This document shows, one piece after another, positions 21,100 through 34,640 of a stretch of 64,000 bases of DNA. The DNA is taken from the NCBI RefSeq assembly GCF_021018805.1, contig NC_086247.1, forward strand, positions 119,199,094 through 119,263,093. The letters run 5' to 3'. Below the pieces are notes generated by a model. It saw only the letters and a list, made by a program, of their open reading frames with translations, was not told where the DNA came from and searched no databases. The position numbers and the translations under genes were made by a program. Source of the DNA: Prinia subflava. Lineage: Eukaryota > Chordata > Aves > Passeriformes > Cisticolidae. The stretch's first letter is position 1, and the number at the start of each line of letters is the position of its first letter.

Positions 21100-24000
21100 C
21101 GGAGCTGGGCTCAGGCGCATCCGCATCTGCAGAAAGGGCCGCCCCTCTCCAGCTACAGAGCATAGCAGGAGTGTCACCTCCGCGGGCTGCAGCTTCAGGC
21201 AGTGCCTTCGTACAGCAAGCGTGACAGAACCTCATCTAAGACACACATAAAGCCTCCAAACTGCTGAAGAAGATGAAGTGAGCTCTGTATATCTCAATGA
21301 AGATGTCTATATCGGTGGAATGACTGCTCCATACGTGCTAACACATGTACGACAAAGTGCAGTTTCAAGAGTGTTTCTTTAGCATAAAACACATTTAGTG
21401 ATTTTTCCCTCAATTTCTCTGACTGGAAACAAGTGCTTTTGTTCTTGTTTTCATGAATTCTTATTATTTCGCTCATAAAAACTTTAAATTGGCAAAGGTT
21501 TTCTTTTTACTTTTTTTCTGAATAGCAAATGCATAACTGTCACATTTTTGATTCAATAATCCACACGCCAAGCACTGAGGAGAAGCAGCTGACTTTCTAC
21601 CCTGCAGTCACTAGGGCTACAACACAGCACAAGATGAACAAAAGTCTGTACAAGATAATGAGAATCTTCAATGGAAGACCTATGGGAGTTCAATCAAGTC
21701 CTTACTGTGCTTCTTTCCCAGCTCGGCATTTCTTTTCTAGCACGGCACTAACAATAGCAGTATCATACCCTTGGAACTCTTGCTCAAGAATAATACCTTG
21801 ATACAAACATTTCTGAGCTCTGAGGGGCAGGAAAAAGAGAGAAAAGAAAATACAGAAGTGAAGAGAGAACAAAATCAAAGGAATTGCCAAGTGCAGGTGC
21901 TGTGCTTCTATATGCACATGTGGGAACTTAGAGAAGAAAGTGCATGAATTCGATTTAACTTTCTATTTTTAAGTAAAAAAATAATGTCAAGAAAAGACAT
22001 ATTACCTCTGAAAGGAGGTTGTTCATATATTCATCTTCAATAGCACTATATGACTATTATCTTGGAACTGTGCAGCCTGCTTGTCATCCTTATACACCTT
22101 AATAACCCTCAAAAGCATAGATTTAGCTGGCAACTCAATTAAAAAGTGGATATCAGAGGCTGGATCACGTAAGACCACCACATGCAATCTTCCCTTTCAT
22201 GGAAACAAAGGCTACTCAGTACACTGAAAATTGCCAAATAAAACCATTAGACAAAAGAAGTAAAGCATGACTTTCATTTAGCAGACAGAATCTGCTTCTA
22301 TTTTAAAATACTGATTTTACCTTGATTGCATTTATAAACCCCAACACTTTCAATGTACCTCAGAAAAATGAAAGAGTTACTCAGACCCACCTTCGAAATC
22401 AGCTTTAAGCACAGGTTCCCCCATGTTTGTATACATATGTAACTGTATATATATAAAGTATAAAAGCAACCTGGAAATAACTCCTTGAACAAAGAGAGGC
22501 ACATTTTTTCATCCTTCTCACACTATTCATGCAAAAATACAAACTTTTCTGTGAAATTTTTATCATTTGACTAGAAACTTACTGAACCACCCTGGATAAT
22601 GTGATTTCCACTCTCCCTGCCGTTCATGAGCTGAAAGATTTGCTCTACTGAGAATCCACACAAAGCCTCTCTACTTCTCTCTTCTTCCTCCTATTCCATA
22701 GAACAGAAACCTTCACTCCAACATCTTTTAGCATTCATGTGTCTAAAATCACCACAATTTCAGTATTTGGCTTTAGACAGGAAAGATGTCATAGTATTTC
22801 CTGAAATGAAGCTCCTGGTCTGTCAGATCATCCAGGTGCCTCAGAACCTAAAAATCCCCTCTTGTGCTTACTGCAACCTTTACCCTGAAGTAATAATTTC
22901 TGTCCTAATCAAATTTACCACTAGGAACAAACACAAGGAAACAAAGTTAAAGCAAGATAAAAGATCAAAAATAACATCAGGGTCTCTACATCAAAACCAG
23001 AATGTTGGACTGAACTTGGAAATAAACCAAAAGCCTGCACAATTGATGAAGCAGAGGCTTAAAAATATCAAAGGAGCCAGTAGGTCTGTTTTGTGCCAAC
23101 TGCAGACTCTGTAAAACTTCAAGGGAAATTCTATATATTCCAGAAGGCAAAGGTGACTGAAATTCAGTTGGGAATAGCTTTCCCTCTCCTGTTATAAATG
23201 GGCTTGCACACACAAAGTCAAGCAGATCCACCTGAAAGAACTCTCAGCAGCGGAAAGAGCAGAAAATCCACAGGTAGGGAAGTGACTGTTTCCTGGTGGT
23301 AGGAGCCCAGAACAATCAGCCCTGTTCTGAGGACACATACATTTAGGGTTTTTTGCATAGGTAATGCCCATGAAGAACACTTTCATCACTTTCAGTATAG
23401 TCCTCACAATTTCCTTGCTGAAAAAAGAGCCACCTCTCCTAGGCAACCAGTTGGCTCTAATGCATAACTGCCATGACATGGAGAGAGGGGAGAAATCAGA
23501 GGGCTTGAATCATTTATGGATTCTTACACTAACAGACCAAAACAAAGTACAAAAATGAGGAAAATTACATAAGGCAAATTACAGCTCTTCACTAGTGAAA
23601 ATGCATTTTGCCTTGGAGAGCATCACAGCTTGCTTTTACTTCCCCCATACATAAGATAAATGAAATGGTTTCTCCTTCTCCACTAAAAGTATGTGGCAGC
23701 TTTCAATTCAAATGTGAAATGATAATTTTTTGGCTTAGAAAAAGGCATTATTGCCAATTTCAAACCAAAAATATTCTTCCAGAGCAGGCTGTTGTTCCAA
23801 AAACCATGGGGAATATGCTGAAAACCATTAATGAAATTCATAGTTGTACAAATTGTGAAACACCAGTGAATGCCAAAATAGTTAAAACTCATGTCACATT
23901 GATCAGGAAATAAGATGTACGGTAAAACAACCTAAATCACTACTAATCCAGTAATCTTACAAAGCCAGCAACATTCAGTGACATCTAATCTTGATGCATG

Positions 24001-25451
24001 CTGAAAGAGAAATGAAACCCTGCACAGCTCTCCTGGCACTCTACAAAGGCCTTTGGAAGTTCATGTTTGAGAGACTCTGCATACTCCAGCCTTGACTCCC
24101 AGCCTGCCAAACCTGATTGCCTCTCCCCACCCCCAAAACCCCCTTACTTGTTCACAGTCTAATTTTTTACAATGTTACAGCACACCCCTCAAGGTTGTAC
24201 TTGGATTGGATGTCAACACTAAGAAGAAAATAAGCCTTCTTAAAATGAACTAGCTATCTGAGCTCATTCAATATATAATGTTTACATAATTTTGAAGTTT
24301 ACTGAATTTCAATGCACTGGGATTTGTGGCTCCTCTTCTGGCCAGGATGGTTTAGCCCTAGCATGACATACTCCCACTAATGTACAGATTATTGTATTAA
24401 AATACCACACCACTCTGCAAGATAGCTCATCACAAAACTACTGGGAATCATGCAGGCAGGAGGTGAGCATCCCCATATGTGACAGATTTTCATCGCAAGC
24501 ATTGACATCCGAGCCACACTGCACTCAAGATTTCAAGGTACTCTGAAGAATTCTTTCTGCGTAAGTACTACCACAGAAGAAATAGAATAACTCTAATTTC
24601 AGAAAAATTTAATTTCTCTTCAGCTTCATTGCACAAGACATATTTCCTTATCCAGTGGCCAGAGCTGAAATCTAGATATGCTGGAATGAAAGTTTAGAAA
24701 TCCCCCTAGGACAGCAATTCTCTAAGTCATAAGGACCAGCACAGTATAACATTGTGTATTGTGGACCCATTTCAAACACTACCTTAATACATCCATGATG
24801 AGAATATAAAAGGGAAAGGGAAACAATAAGGTGGGTAGCTGCACCTGATTCTCTGTTCTTCAAAATACAGAAAGAATAGAGAAACAAGATCCATGAGTTA
24901 ATAATGCTGGTGTGTTTACTCAGGGCAGGCAGTGAGGCATTTTCCCAAAGGAAGTTTAATCTGATATATTTTCTGTTTGGAACAATCCTAATTATTTTTC
25001 AGTAACTCTGGTTGACTGGATATAAATATGTTTTTCAGCTCAGTTTGACATAAAGAGAAATAGAAGGGTTGGAAGAGAAGCTTTTAAGACAAACGCAGTA
25101 AAAAAACAGACTGTAAAGAAAAGTTTATTGTCTGCATTGTTCAGCTTTTGGCAGATTTATCATAAGCCCACTGCAAACTTTATACCTACAATCAACAACC
25201 AAAGCGGATTAAGGGAAATTGTAAGCCCCCATTAAATGGAAAGAAGGAAACCTATGCTGTATTTCTTTACTCCTATAAAACCTTTTTTTGTCTCTGCATG
25301 TTTTAAAGGAAGAACTCTACTTTGATCAATTAGAGTGTCTAAAATTCTCTCCAAACAGGACAAATTATTTCACACCAATGATTCTTAAACAATTTGAGAG
25401 AACATTCTTTTGGGAAGGAAATATTTCTCTTTTTTCCTTTTACTTGTTAAC

Positions 25452-25556
25452 CGTTATTTATTTATTTATTGTTACTATATTGTATTATATTTTTATTTAT
25501 TTATGCATTATTATAATTCTTTTTATATTATATATTTGTATATTTATTTATATTAT
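25452..25556. repeat. AT-rich low-complexity tract (ATTT-type)
   Basis: Repeated TTATTTAT and TATATT units with almost no G or C. The 145-codon frame that runs through 25288-25725 is stretched by this tract and gives an artificial Tyr/Ile/Phe-rich segment. Confidence 0.85.
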
Positions 25557-28186
25557 CGGGCTCTCTGGCACCACGTTTTCAAAGAGAAACAACTCCTGGT
25601 TTTGCAAAATGTTTCACACCACAGAACCTGTTGCTAATTTTGTCAGAAGGAATAGCAGTGACACAACATCTCTAGTCCCCAGCCAAGGACAGGCCAGTCA
25701 TGGAACTTACAGTGCACCTATATAATTAAAAGATGTTTTTCTCCCTTAAGATTTTCAGACAATGTCATGTGTAACTTCCTGAGTATGTTGCTGTACTTTG
25801 ATTGTGTGGTGAGCGAGGAGCAAAGGCAGTTCTCAGAAAGAAACCAGCCCAAGTCCCCAGAACATATTCCACCTGCCCTGCCCATGTGCCAGAAACTGTC
25901 CAGAGAGAAAGGTGACATGAATGGTTTGAAAGTGTGCATCTCCTTTCATCAGTCAGTCACAGAGCCACGGAGATGCCAGCATTATGGCCACCTGAGGGAT
26001 GCACACTTAGCCACAGACAGCAAGGGATTACAGTGCCTCCAAGAAAGTAGCTGGGAGCAAGATGTCAAATCCATTCAAAACACCAGAGGGCCAAGGACTA
26101 GACAATCTCTGCAGGAAAGGATCCTGCCATTGTTACAGATCAATAAATGAACGTGCATCACTGGATGCTGTCTGTAGCAAAAACTGCCAAGCCCAGAATG
26201 TCATACTGAGCTACAAACCCAAGAATGCAGCTGACAAGACACCTTAGAACCACCCTCTCCATGCAATGTCCACTCTGGATGGAATACTGACTGTGGGTTC
26301 GGCAGCACATCTCAAGAAGGACTGGAGCAAATGAACGGAGTGAGCAGGGATTCAGCAGCCATGAAAGGACATGAAAGAAGATTGGCCTAAAGCACAGAAG
26401 ACAGAGAGGGGCTGTAGCAGATAGGTACAAAGACAGCTGCTTTCCAGAGGAAATAAATTTGTTGTCTGTGCGTTGACTAGATGTGACAAGAAGAAATAGG
26501 CTTAAACTCCTAAAAAACAAGACTGAACTTTAAAAAATATTAAAAATAATTAAACACTAACTAAATAAGCAGAGGCAGTCAAGAAATCCTCATGAAGCCT
26601 TTTCCAAGGTTTTAAGAAATGGATATGCAAACATATCTTCTTGACACAGGGATGACATCTTGAGTTTCTTCTGGCCACAAGATAGCACAGTCCAGCCTAT
26701 TTCTCATCTCTGCCTGGGCTGTTCTCAGAAGATAGGGATAAGCAAGCAGCAGACTTGAACTGGCTGTAAAAATCACATACAAAAGAACAATAACACTCTG
26801 CCCACCTCCATGAGGCTCTCAGGAGAGAAGGCAGCACAGAGAAGGCAATGCACCAAGAGAACTGTTCTGGAGGAGAAAGTCAAGCCTCCAAGTGATAAAC
26901 TTGTCACCACTTAACTAAATAACAGAAGCCAGTTTAAATCCATCATCATTATAAGGAAGTGCCAAATTGTGTTTGGTATCTTCTAACAAAATAATTCTGT
27001 GGAAAAATTTAGAGTGCCAGCGAGAAGGTAGGAGTGTTCTTCACCACTAGAAGGAATGTAAAATAATATGAGACAAAAGTGAAGTGCACAAAGAATGCTT
27101 TTATTAACTGCTGCTCAAAGCTGCACATCTCTGCTCCGATGGCATGCTGCAACCTACAGAGAAGGTAAAATGCGTAATGACTCTTTTGCAGAAGGATAAC
27201 ACATGGCAAAGAAACACAGGAAGCTCCGCAGATGTGACTGTTACTGTGGCACTTACTGCAGGTTGATTTCCACTCAGTCAAGGTTATTTTTTACCATTTT
27301 TAAAGACAAATTATGTTCTAATAATTTAATTCACTTGTTTACTTACCTGCTTGTACCAAACTTTCAAAAGAGCTGCTTTAAGCCAGCCTTTCTGAGGGTA
27401 TTTTTAAATCAGGTTTGTTTTGCTTCTGTGACCTTAAACAAGCTGACCAGAAGCCAATAATCAATACACCAGACAAAACACTATAGACTCCAGAAGGTAA
27501 CAAAAATCTCTCCCAGCATGGACATCTCTATTGCTACTAAACCATAACATATTTCTGTATATACTCAGCTCTAACAGAAAAGATCATGATTGAGCAGCAA
27601 AAGAAAATCCAAATATTTTCTCATGCAGTAAAGAAAATAATGGTCCCTTGAACATGAGCTAAAATAAAACGAAATAAATCTTAATCAAGAAGGCTGCTGC
27701 TAAACAGTCAGGGGAGACAGGTTCAGGTTCAAACAATTTCAAGAGCAAAAGCAGAAGTCATCTGTTTTGTTATGCAGCTTCCAGTCACTCAGTAAGGGCA
27801 TCATTAAATGTAAAAGGAATATCGATGTTACCCTGAATGCAGGATGAAAAATTTGAATATAGCATTTAAACTATGCTCCTTTTTTTCAAGAATGATCTGT
27901 TGAGTCATTTAAATGGGAAGAAAAATATCCCCAGCAGCAGCAGATAAATGCAGTAAGCCACATCAATGCTCTGGATCCTTCTGTAACAACTGAGAAGCAC
28001 TAAAACATTCCTATGACACATGCCACAGCAGTCCACAGCTCCAAAAAGATGTGTGTAACTGACTGATTTGATCATCCTTGTCTTCAGTTACACACACAGC
28101 AAATATAGGAAGGAAGACAGATGTGCAAAGTTTCTATATTTATTCGTATTAGGAAATACAAATTCATCAGTTGCTCAATACTCTGA

Positions 28187-28191
28187 GTTCC
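28187..28191. other. Target-site duplication, left copy (GTTCC)
   Basis: The 5-bp GTTCC immediately before the LTR is repeated at 28779-28783 immediately after it. A 5-bp duplication fits ERVL-type integration. Confidence 0.85.
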
Positions 28192-28778
28192 TGGTTTTGA
28201 CTGGGATAGAATTAATTTTCTTCACAGTGGCTGGTATGAGGCAGTGTTTTGGATTTGTGCTGAACACAGAGTTGATAACACAGAGAATTATTTTTACTGT
28301 TGAGCAGGCTTTACGCAGAGCCAAGGCTTTTTCTGCTGTCCGTGGTGCCATGCTGGTGAGGAGCTGGGGTGCATGGGAAACTGGGAGAAAACACAGCTGG
28401 GACAGCTGATCCCAACTGACCAAAGGCATGTTTCAGACCATGAGACATCACGCTCAGTACATAAAGTGAGGAGAAGAAGGAGGTAGGGGGGAACATTTGG
28501 GGTGATGGTGTTTGTCTTCCCAAGTACCTGTTACACCTGATGGGGCCCTGCTCTCCTGGGCATGGCTGAACACCTGCCTGCCCTTGGAGAGTGGTGAATT
28601 AATTCCTTGTTTTGCTTTGCTTGTGTGTGCAGCTCCTGCTTTCCCTATTAAACTATCTTTATCTGAACCCATGAGCTTTCTACTTCTTATTACTCTGATT
28701 CTTTCCCAAATCCCACCGGTGGGGCACTGATGAGCTGCTGTGTGGGGCTTGGCTGCTGGCTGGGGTTAAACCAGGACA
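28192..28778 (+). mobile_element. Solo LTR of an avian endogenous retrovirus (ERVL/ERV3-like)
   Basis: This 587-bp element begins TGGTTTTGACTGGGAT and ends TTAAACCAGGACA, the TG...CA ends of a long terminal repeat, and it matches a bird LTR family that I recognise across its length. Inside are a TATA-like CATAAA (about 28460) and a polyadenylation signal ATTAAA (28647-28652). It is flanked on both sides by the same 5 bp, GTTCC (28187-28191 and 28779-28783), the target-site duplication. There is a single LTR and no internal viral sequence, so it is what remains after recombination between two LTRs of a provirus. It is antisense to CHN2. The 113-codon frame starting at 28068 is an accident of this LTR. 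Confidence 0.92.
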
Positions 28779-31042
28779 GTTCCTCATCCTGAAACTTGAA
28801 AAAAGATACCAGACACAAAGTCAGAGAGCAGAGACAGCAAGACCCCCTTCTCCAGACACAAGAAATACTGGCCTGAATTGGAACAGGTATGTAAACATGT
28901 ACAAGCACGTAGCTTTTTCACCTACATGTAGGCTTATTGATAAATTTTATCTAGGTTAAGATATGAAAGAGGCTTTCATTTATTTTGGCTTGAAAGCTTC
29001 TTATATTCAACACCATGTCTAAATAAAAAGAACCTGCTTAAAAGAGGGATATGTAACAACGATAAAAGGAAAGAAAAATCTAGGAGAATAACAAAAACCA
29101 CAGACACACACATGCATCAGGCACTTCCAAGGAGAGATGGAAGGGAGCATGAAACTGAAAAGATTTCGAGCAAACCCAGAGGGATAATTAGCGTATTCAT
29201 CAGTCCATAAAGACAGCTACCTACAGTTTGTGCTCATCAAACAAGTCAGAGCTTACCATCATGTCTTGCAAAAAGATGGTTTTAACTTTTCCATTTCACA
29301 GTGATCAATGAACGCACCGACTGTATTCCTCTGATGAAGATGAACACTAGTCTAATTTGCAAATCATAACCTAGACCATCAGTAAATTGAAACTGAAGAA
29401 AATCAAGTGCAACAGATAAACCTCTTCTAGTTTTGTTTAGCTGTAACTACTTTAATGAAATATTTACTATCATGCCTGCAGAATAATTAGGAAGCTTTCT
29501 CCTCTGTTCAGTAGTCAATAGACTGTTAAAATGAGAATTATGTGGCTTCATCTGAGTGCTCCACCACCTCACTGTTGCAGCAGAGAGACTGCAAGACTTA
29601 GGGACTCTAGGAGAGATGAGATTTCCTGTCAGTCACTGAAATGCCTTGGATAAAAGCACCAGCAAGTTTCTCTGCTATGATGAATACAAGGGAATTTTGG
29701 GCAAGCAATACTCCAGCCTCCCTTCTTTCTTTTCCTTCAGCTGCAAACCACAGGCATTCTGTGAGGCAAAATTCACTATGGAGATTCTACAGAAAAATGA
29801 CATTTTTCTGTAAAATTTTAAACCCACAATTTAAATTTATGTAGAAAAACCTGCAGGTAGCCAGTTTAGAGGGAAGCTGGATACAAAGTATTTTGACATT
29901 CCACAGGCCCTCTGCACCAGTTAAACTGACCCTTCCTGGCCTTCAACTATTCTCAGCCACCACCAGTGCAGCCAGGCTTCCCACTTCCTTGCTATGGGTT
30001 TCAGCTGAAGAATTTTCCTCCTTTTGTCATTGTCTATTCAAACCTGCTCTTTAGCTTCTTCTGCCCACAGACTACTGCTGTGTCCTCTTTGATTCTATCA
30101 TAAAGAGGATTATAAAAACACAATTAAAGCATCAGCAATATTTTAAGGATTTGAAAATATAGGCTTCATTAAGTCTTATATGTACAAACATTTTCATTAA
30201 CAAAAACAGTTTTCAGCACTATTCTGCTCATTTTCACTTAATTGCTGGCTAATGGGGTCTCTTGGTGTGTCACTGTGTGTGTTCTGAGGTTTCTTTCCAA
30301 GAGAAAGATAATATAATATTCTGAATTATCTCAGATAAGCTCTCAGGACTGACAGTAAAAGACACCTCATGGCAGTGTCTGACTTTTTGCAGTAGAGTGA
30401 TTTGAACAAGTGCCATGAAAATTCCCATTTACTCCCATTATTTACCACCAATTTTACGGCCAATTTCAATGCCCTATTACAGCCCTCTAGTACTTTACCA
30501 CAGTATAGAAATTGTTCTTAGAGAGATGAGGGCAGAGGCAAAGAGGAAATATTCAGCTTGTAAAGGTCACTAAGTGAGCAGAATAAGGGAATTCGTGGAA
30601 GACTTATTGTAAGGATTAAATACTTATTATCCAGTCAGATAAACTATTCAAATATCTTACTAAGGCTGAATTTTACCAACCTTGCTCAAGCTGTCTTAAT
30701 CACAATCTTTTCCTAATGTACAAATATAAAGTATTGTTGTATCTGAAAGAAGGACTGATAAAAGTAACAAGTGTTTTTAATATTGTAGTTGTTTAAATGA
30801 GACTCTTCCAATTGCATTGTTCTCAGCTTGAATCCCATGCTTCAGAAGAAACCTTGGGGAGAACTGAGCAAAGAGTAATTTGCAACAGTTCAGTTTTGGA
30901 TATGTGCAATAATCCTGTATATTTGCAGCTGGTAATGCACAAGATGGCAACAGCTTTAGAGACCTGCTAGTGACCATTTCAACAGCTTTGCTCTATGAAA
31001 TGCCATTATCTATACACTTGTTTTGATAAATCTAATGGATAC

Positions 31043-31074
31043 CCAGAGGGTCAAAACAGTTTCTGACCCTCTGG
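31043..31074. other. Perfect 11-bp inverted repeat (hairpin)
   Basis: CCAGAGGGTCA (31043-31053) and TGACCCTCTGG (31064-31074) are exact reverse complements around a 10-base loop, AAACAGTTTC. It would fold in RNA from either strand. The stem is too short for a normal microRNA precursor unless flanking bases pair further, which I do not see. Confidence 0.8.
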
Positions 31075-31344
31075 ATGGTCAAAGACTCTCAGCAGTGTAC
31101 TCTAATATGCCATCATTATTTTAATCTCTTACAATGACTTAAGCAAAAAGAAAAAGGATTTTTTTCAGAGAAGAGTCTCCCTTTTGTAATCGTATTTGTT
31201 TTTAGTCAAGAAACCATAATTTTTATGCTGTAATAGCAGAAACAATAATCTCTATTGCTTCTGACACAACCTATTTGGAATTCAGAACGACAAGAAAGGC
31301 AATTAACTGACATTTTTCTACATAATAATATAAGTTAGGGCTCT

Positions 31345-31452
31345 AAGGCTTTGTCTACACTAGGGAAATTTAGACAAGTTTCTCAGTGTTGCTGACACTG
31401 GTTTGGCCAAGACACTGTTAGGAATGTGAAAGGTCTAATGCAGACAAATTCA
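31345..31452. mobile_element. Small inverted-repeat DNA element (MITE-like)
   Basis: TTTGTCTACACTAG (31350-31363) and the reverse complement of CTAATGCAGACAAA (31435-31448) match at 12 of 14 positions, enclosing about 70 bp. The wording of the ends resembles short nonautonomous DNA transposons that I recall from reptile genomes. No clear target-site duplication was found. It does not encode a protein. Confidence 0.45.
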
Positions 31453-34400
31453 CCAGCCTCAAAAATTGCTATCAGCAATTAAGGATTTCTTGGAACAGAA
31501 TGGGAATACCATTCACAGGTATGAATATTCCTACAAAAATAATCCAAGAACTCGTGAGTAAGACTCGTTCCTTCTTCAAAAATGATTTTGAATGTGCCTA
31601 TTGTTTAACCAAAAATAGTCCAAAGTAATGTCACCATGCTTCCTTAATTCTTTTACTTTGTTAAAGCCTCCATTTTTAAAAGATATTTTAACTTTGAATA
31701 ATCTACTCTTGAAATACTTCTTAAAATTAAGAATTGTTTGACATGTTCCTTTTGAATAGAACAAAGAAGTTGAAAGCTTGAGTTCTTTTCTGAGGATGTA
31801 ATTTTTTCCTAAGCATTTCTGCAGAATAAACCCTAAAAGACACCTTATAATATGACTTCCTCACAACATGGATCAGGTTCTTTGGTGCCTACCACCACGC
31901 CACTCAGTGTTTAAAAGCTACTCCTCCACCTGAACAGAGCTTTTAAATGGAACTTTTTGTATTTAAAAGCTAAATCATTAAAACACTGCTGGAAGGAATA
32001 TGGTTACAAATGAGGATATTGGCAGAAATCCAATGTTATTGGGAAGGTAGGATATTCACCCTCGTCTGCTGCCAGTGGTGATTAATTAAAAGATGTTGGA
32101 TACCTGAAGCCCGAATTGTTCATTCAATGAGACTCCCATTGCAGGAATGACCTGCTTTTGCTGACAAGATATTTATGCAACCAAAAGAAGAAAAGGCAAG
32201 TCACAATAGCAAAGCTCAAAGAGACAAAGAGACAAAGATATAAAGGTTCATGTTTTATTTACAGTCACAGTTTTTAGTCTGGTGGTTTACATACCAGGAG
32301 AGGTGATTTCTGTCTCCACAGTATAGTTTATCTAGAAATCTGCACAAATTAGATGGTAGAACTGCAGAGATCTGAGGCTAAGACCCTTGTGACTATGGAG
32401 CAACAGAGAGATAATGGAAGAACAAATGAACACAGAGAATGTGAAAATGACAATGGAAAAGATGGAATGATCTAAAAATGCTAAATGATGAAAGAAAAAA
32501 ACTTACAATCCTTGTTTATGTGTTGTTACTACAGATTCGTTTTGCAGCAGATGCTTTAATTTCCTTGAAAAAATTGTAGAATTTCCCAATTTTGAAAGAT
32601 ATCTTCCCACAAGCATGAAGGATTTAATATTATTTGCAATTTTTAGATTTGTTTGAATTAGTTTGAATACTAAATTACACATGGAAATACCCTCAGCAAA
32701 GTCCACTTCTTATGACATGCACATGCAGAGGCAAATTTTTTGTTTCAGCCCCACATCCTGCTGACACCTTCTCTCCAGATACTGGATAAGCATCATTTAG
32801 TTGTGTACTAAATAATTATCATGTTTCTAATCAATATATTTTTACAAACAACACAAAATTGGATTTTGAGATCTTTCTACGTAACTGGCAAACACAGTAT
32901 TAATAAAACACCATCTTTAGTGAAGCAAGCCTGTAAAATCATCAGATGGCACTGAAATCAAACTAGACTTGAGAAAAACAACCCCAAAACACCCCCCTTA
33001 CAGACTGTGTGCTAAAAAATAGGTAATAGGTGCCATAGGAACAGAGTCCTGAATCTCCCCTCTAAAATAATGTGATGCTCTATAAAACCACTGTGTAGTT
33101 CTACTTTATAATATAACTGGTAATATGAACCACATATTTGTGTATGTTGCCATCTTCTAGGTATAAGGACATCTCATCTGCCCTACCTCCCCAACTATAT
33201 GCAAAATAATGCACATCAGCAATGTCACAGTGAGTTTTTGGCTCTTGGATCAGAGAGTCTGTGTTTCTGGCAAACAGGCTGTGAGCACATACAATTGAGC
33301 TACACAAATTTCAAGATCCAAGTAACAAGAACCAAAGATCATATTTGTGGAAATTCATACTGCTTTATATACCAACCCCTAAATAAAATCTCTGTATTTT
33401 CAGCTGGTTTACTAACTTAAAAATCCAAACAACTCAAAATAGGACCCTGCAGTCTATGAAGTGAGCAACTGAAAATGGTTCATTAGTTAGAAGCAAACCC
33501 AGGCTACGTGAAACAGACATCTTTTGTTTTTTATGTTCTACTTTGTCAGTTATGTATTTATTTAATTAATATGATCTTATCTTCTTTCTGCAAATCTTTG
33601 GAAGTGACCTGAATAGGCACTAAATATGTATGGTCTTTAAACCTCAGGTAAAAAGGATAACTTCAGTCATACATAGCATGTTCTTGAGTTCAAGGAAATA
33701 AACACAGCACACTGGTAAGGAGTTCACAGCTGCACATTCACAGCTGCCCTTGTGTAAATAACCTTGTTTCTAGAACAAGAATACAATTGCTACACTACTT
33801 CAGCTATTTTACCTTGATTCAAATTTTCTCACATGGAGGCAAAATAGAAAATGCTTAAATTTGAGTTAGCATTATATATTTTGGATTAAATGTATACAGA
33901 TTAACTTGTATTACCACCAAGATGAGTTCATGTTGTAGACATGGTTTTCTAAGAATTCAGTGCTTATTAATCAGGTTTTCTAAAGACAAGTCCTTTCTTG
34001 AAGTAGTCTCACTATGAAATAAGTAAAATAGATGAACTATTACATCAAGAAAACAAAGGAATTCCTCTAAGGCTGTGTTGGAAGAAAATGAATTGCTTAC
34101 CTTATTTTTTTTCCTTAAAAACTTTATATTTTCAACTATACCATGACTAGTTTGGTATGTGTTATGTGATATTAATTCAGTAAAACCCTTACTGTCCTCT
34201 CCTTTAAAGAGTACCAGCCACAGAGAGTTAACTGTCCTTTGGTTTGCATGAGGATTTCAGAGAGGAAGGTCTTGATAAAGCCTGTCAGCACATGTGCAGT
34301 GAAGTCCCAGAGGGCTAGCACACACTTCTTCTCCCCAGGCTTTGTCTTTGACAGGGAGAAAGGACGGCACAAGGGTTCACCCACTCTGGTGCTTTGCTTC

Positions 34401-34540
34401 TCCTTCTTAGCATCTTATGTATATGTCTTGGGACCATCCCAAACTGACAGGACTTGAAGACTTCCAGACTGAGGCCAGAGCCTGCTCTCCCTGCCCTGTG
34501 ACTGGCAGAGGGCACTTGAGAGAAAAATGCAGTAGGGTCT

Positions 34541-34640
34541 TTTAGTTAAGGCTCTGGGTGGGCTCAGGTAAACTGTACTCAATTCCTGGCTTTGCAATGG
34601 ATTTTCCTCATGAACCCAGGCAAGTACCTGTGCCTTGCTA
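34541..34640 (+). mobile_element. MIR-like (CORE-type) SINE fragment
   Basis: AGTTAAGGCTCTGGGTGGGCTCAGG, then AATTCCTGGCTTTGCAATGG, then CCCAGGCAAGTACCTGTGCC follow the order of a MIR element: a tRNA-derived head, the conserved CCTGGCTCTGCCACT segment, and the GGGCAAGT..CTGTGCC segment. It is an ancient element, present before birds and mammals split, so low similarity is expected. The call rests on memory of the consensus. Confidence 0.5.

Larger units (their letters stand above)
20939..21235. promoter_or_regulatory. CpG-rich block within CHN2 intron 3
   Basis: The base composition switches abruptly to GC-rich with frequent CpG, including GGCGGGGCC, GGGCGCCGCCCGCCCGGCC and GCGCGGCCCGGGC, in an otherwise CpG-poor AT-rich intron. 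GC boxes and a CTCF-like motif (20959-20973) are present. Such a block could be an internal promoter or a boundary element, or it could simply be the GC-rich flank of the minisatellite. I see no TATA box and cannot name a transcript that begins here. Confidence 0.4.

Noticed and set aside
20568..21235. Overlapping open frames of 218, 171 and 110 codons on both strands, rich in Pro-Gly or Gly-Pro repeats
   Set aside because: They arise because the 12-bp minisatellite is a multiple of three and has no stop in several frames; no conserved domain or sensible start is present.
25288..25725. 145-codon plus-strand frame with a hydrophobic middle that resembles a membrane protein
   Set aside because: The hydrophobic part is the translation of the ATTT-type low-complexity tract.
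25767..26150. 127-codon plus-strand frame
   Set aside because: Protein-like composition but no recognised family, start context or splice sites; too weak to call a gene.
28068..28409. 113-codon plus-strand frame
   Set aside because: It lies mostly within the solo LTR and matches no retroviral protein; LTRs are noncoding.
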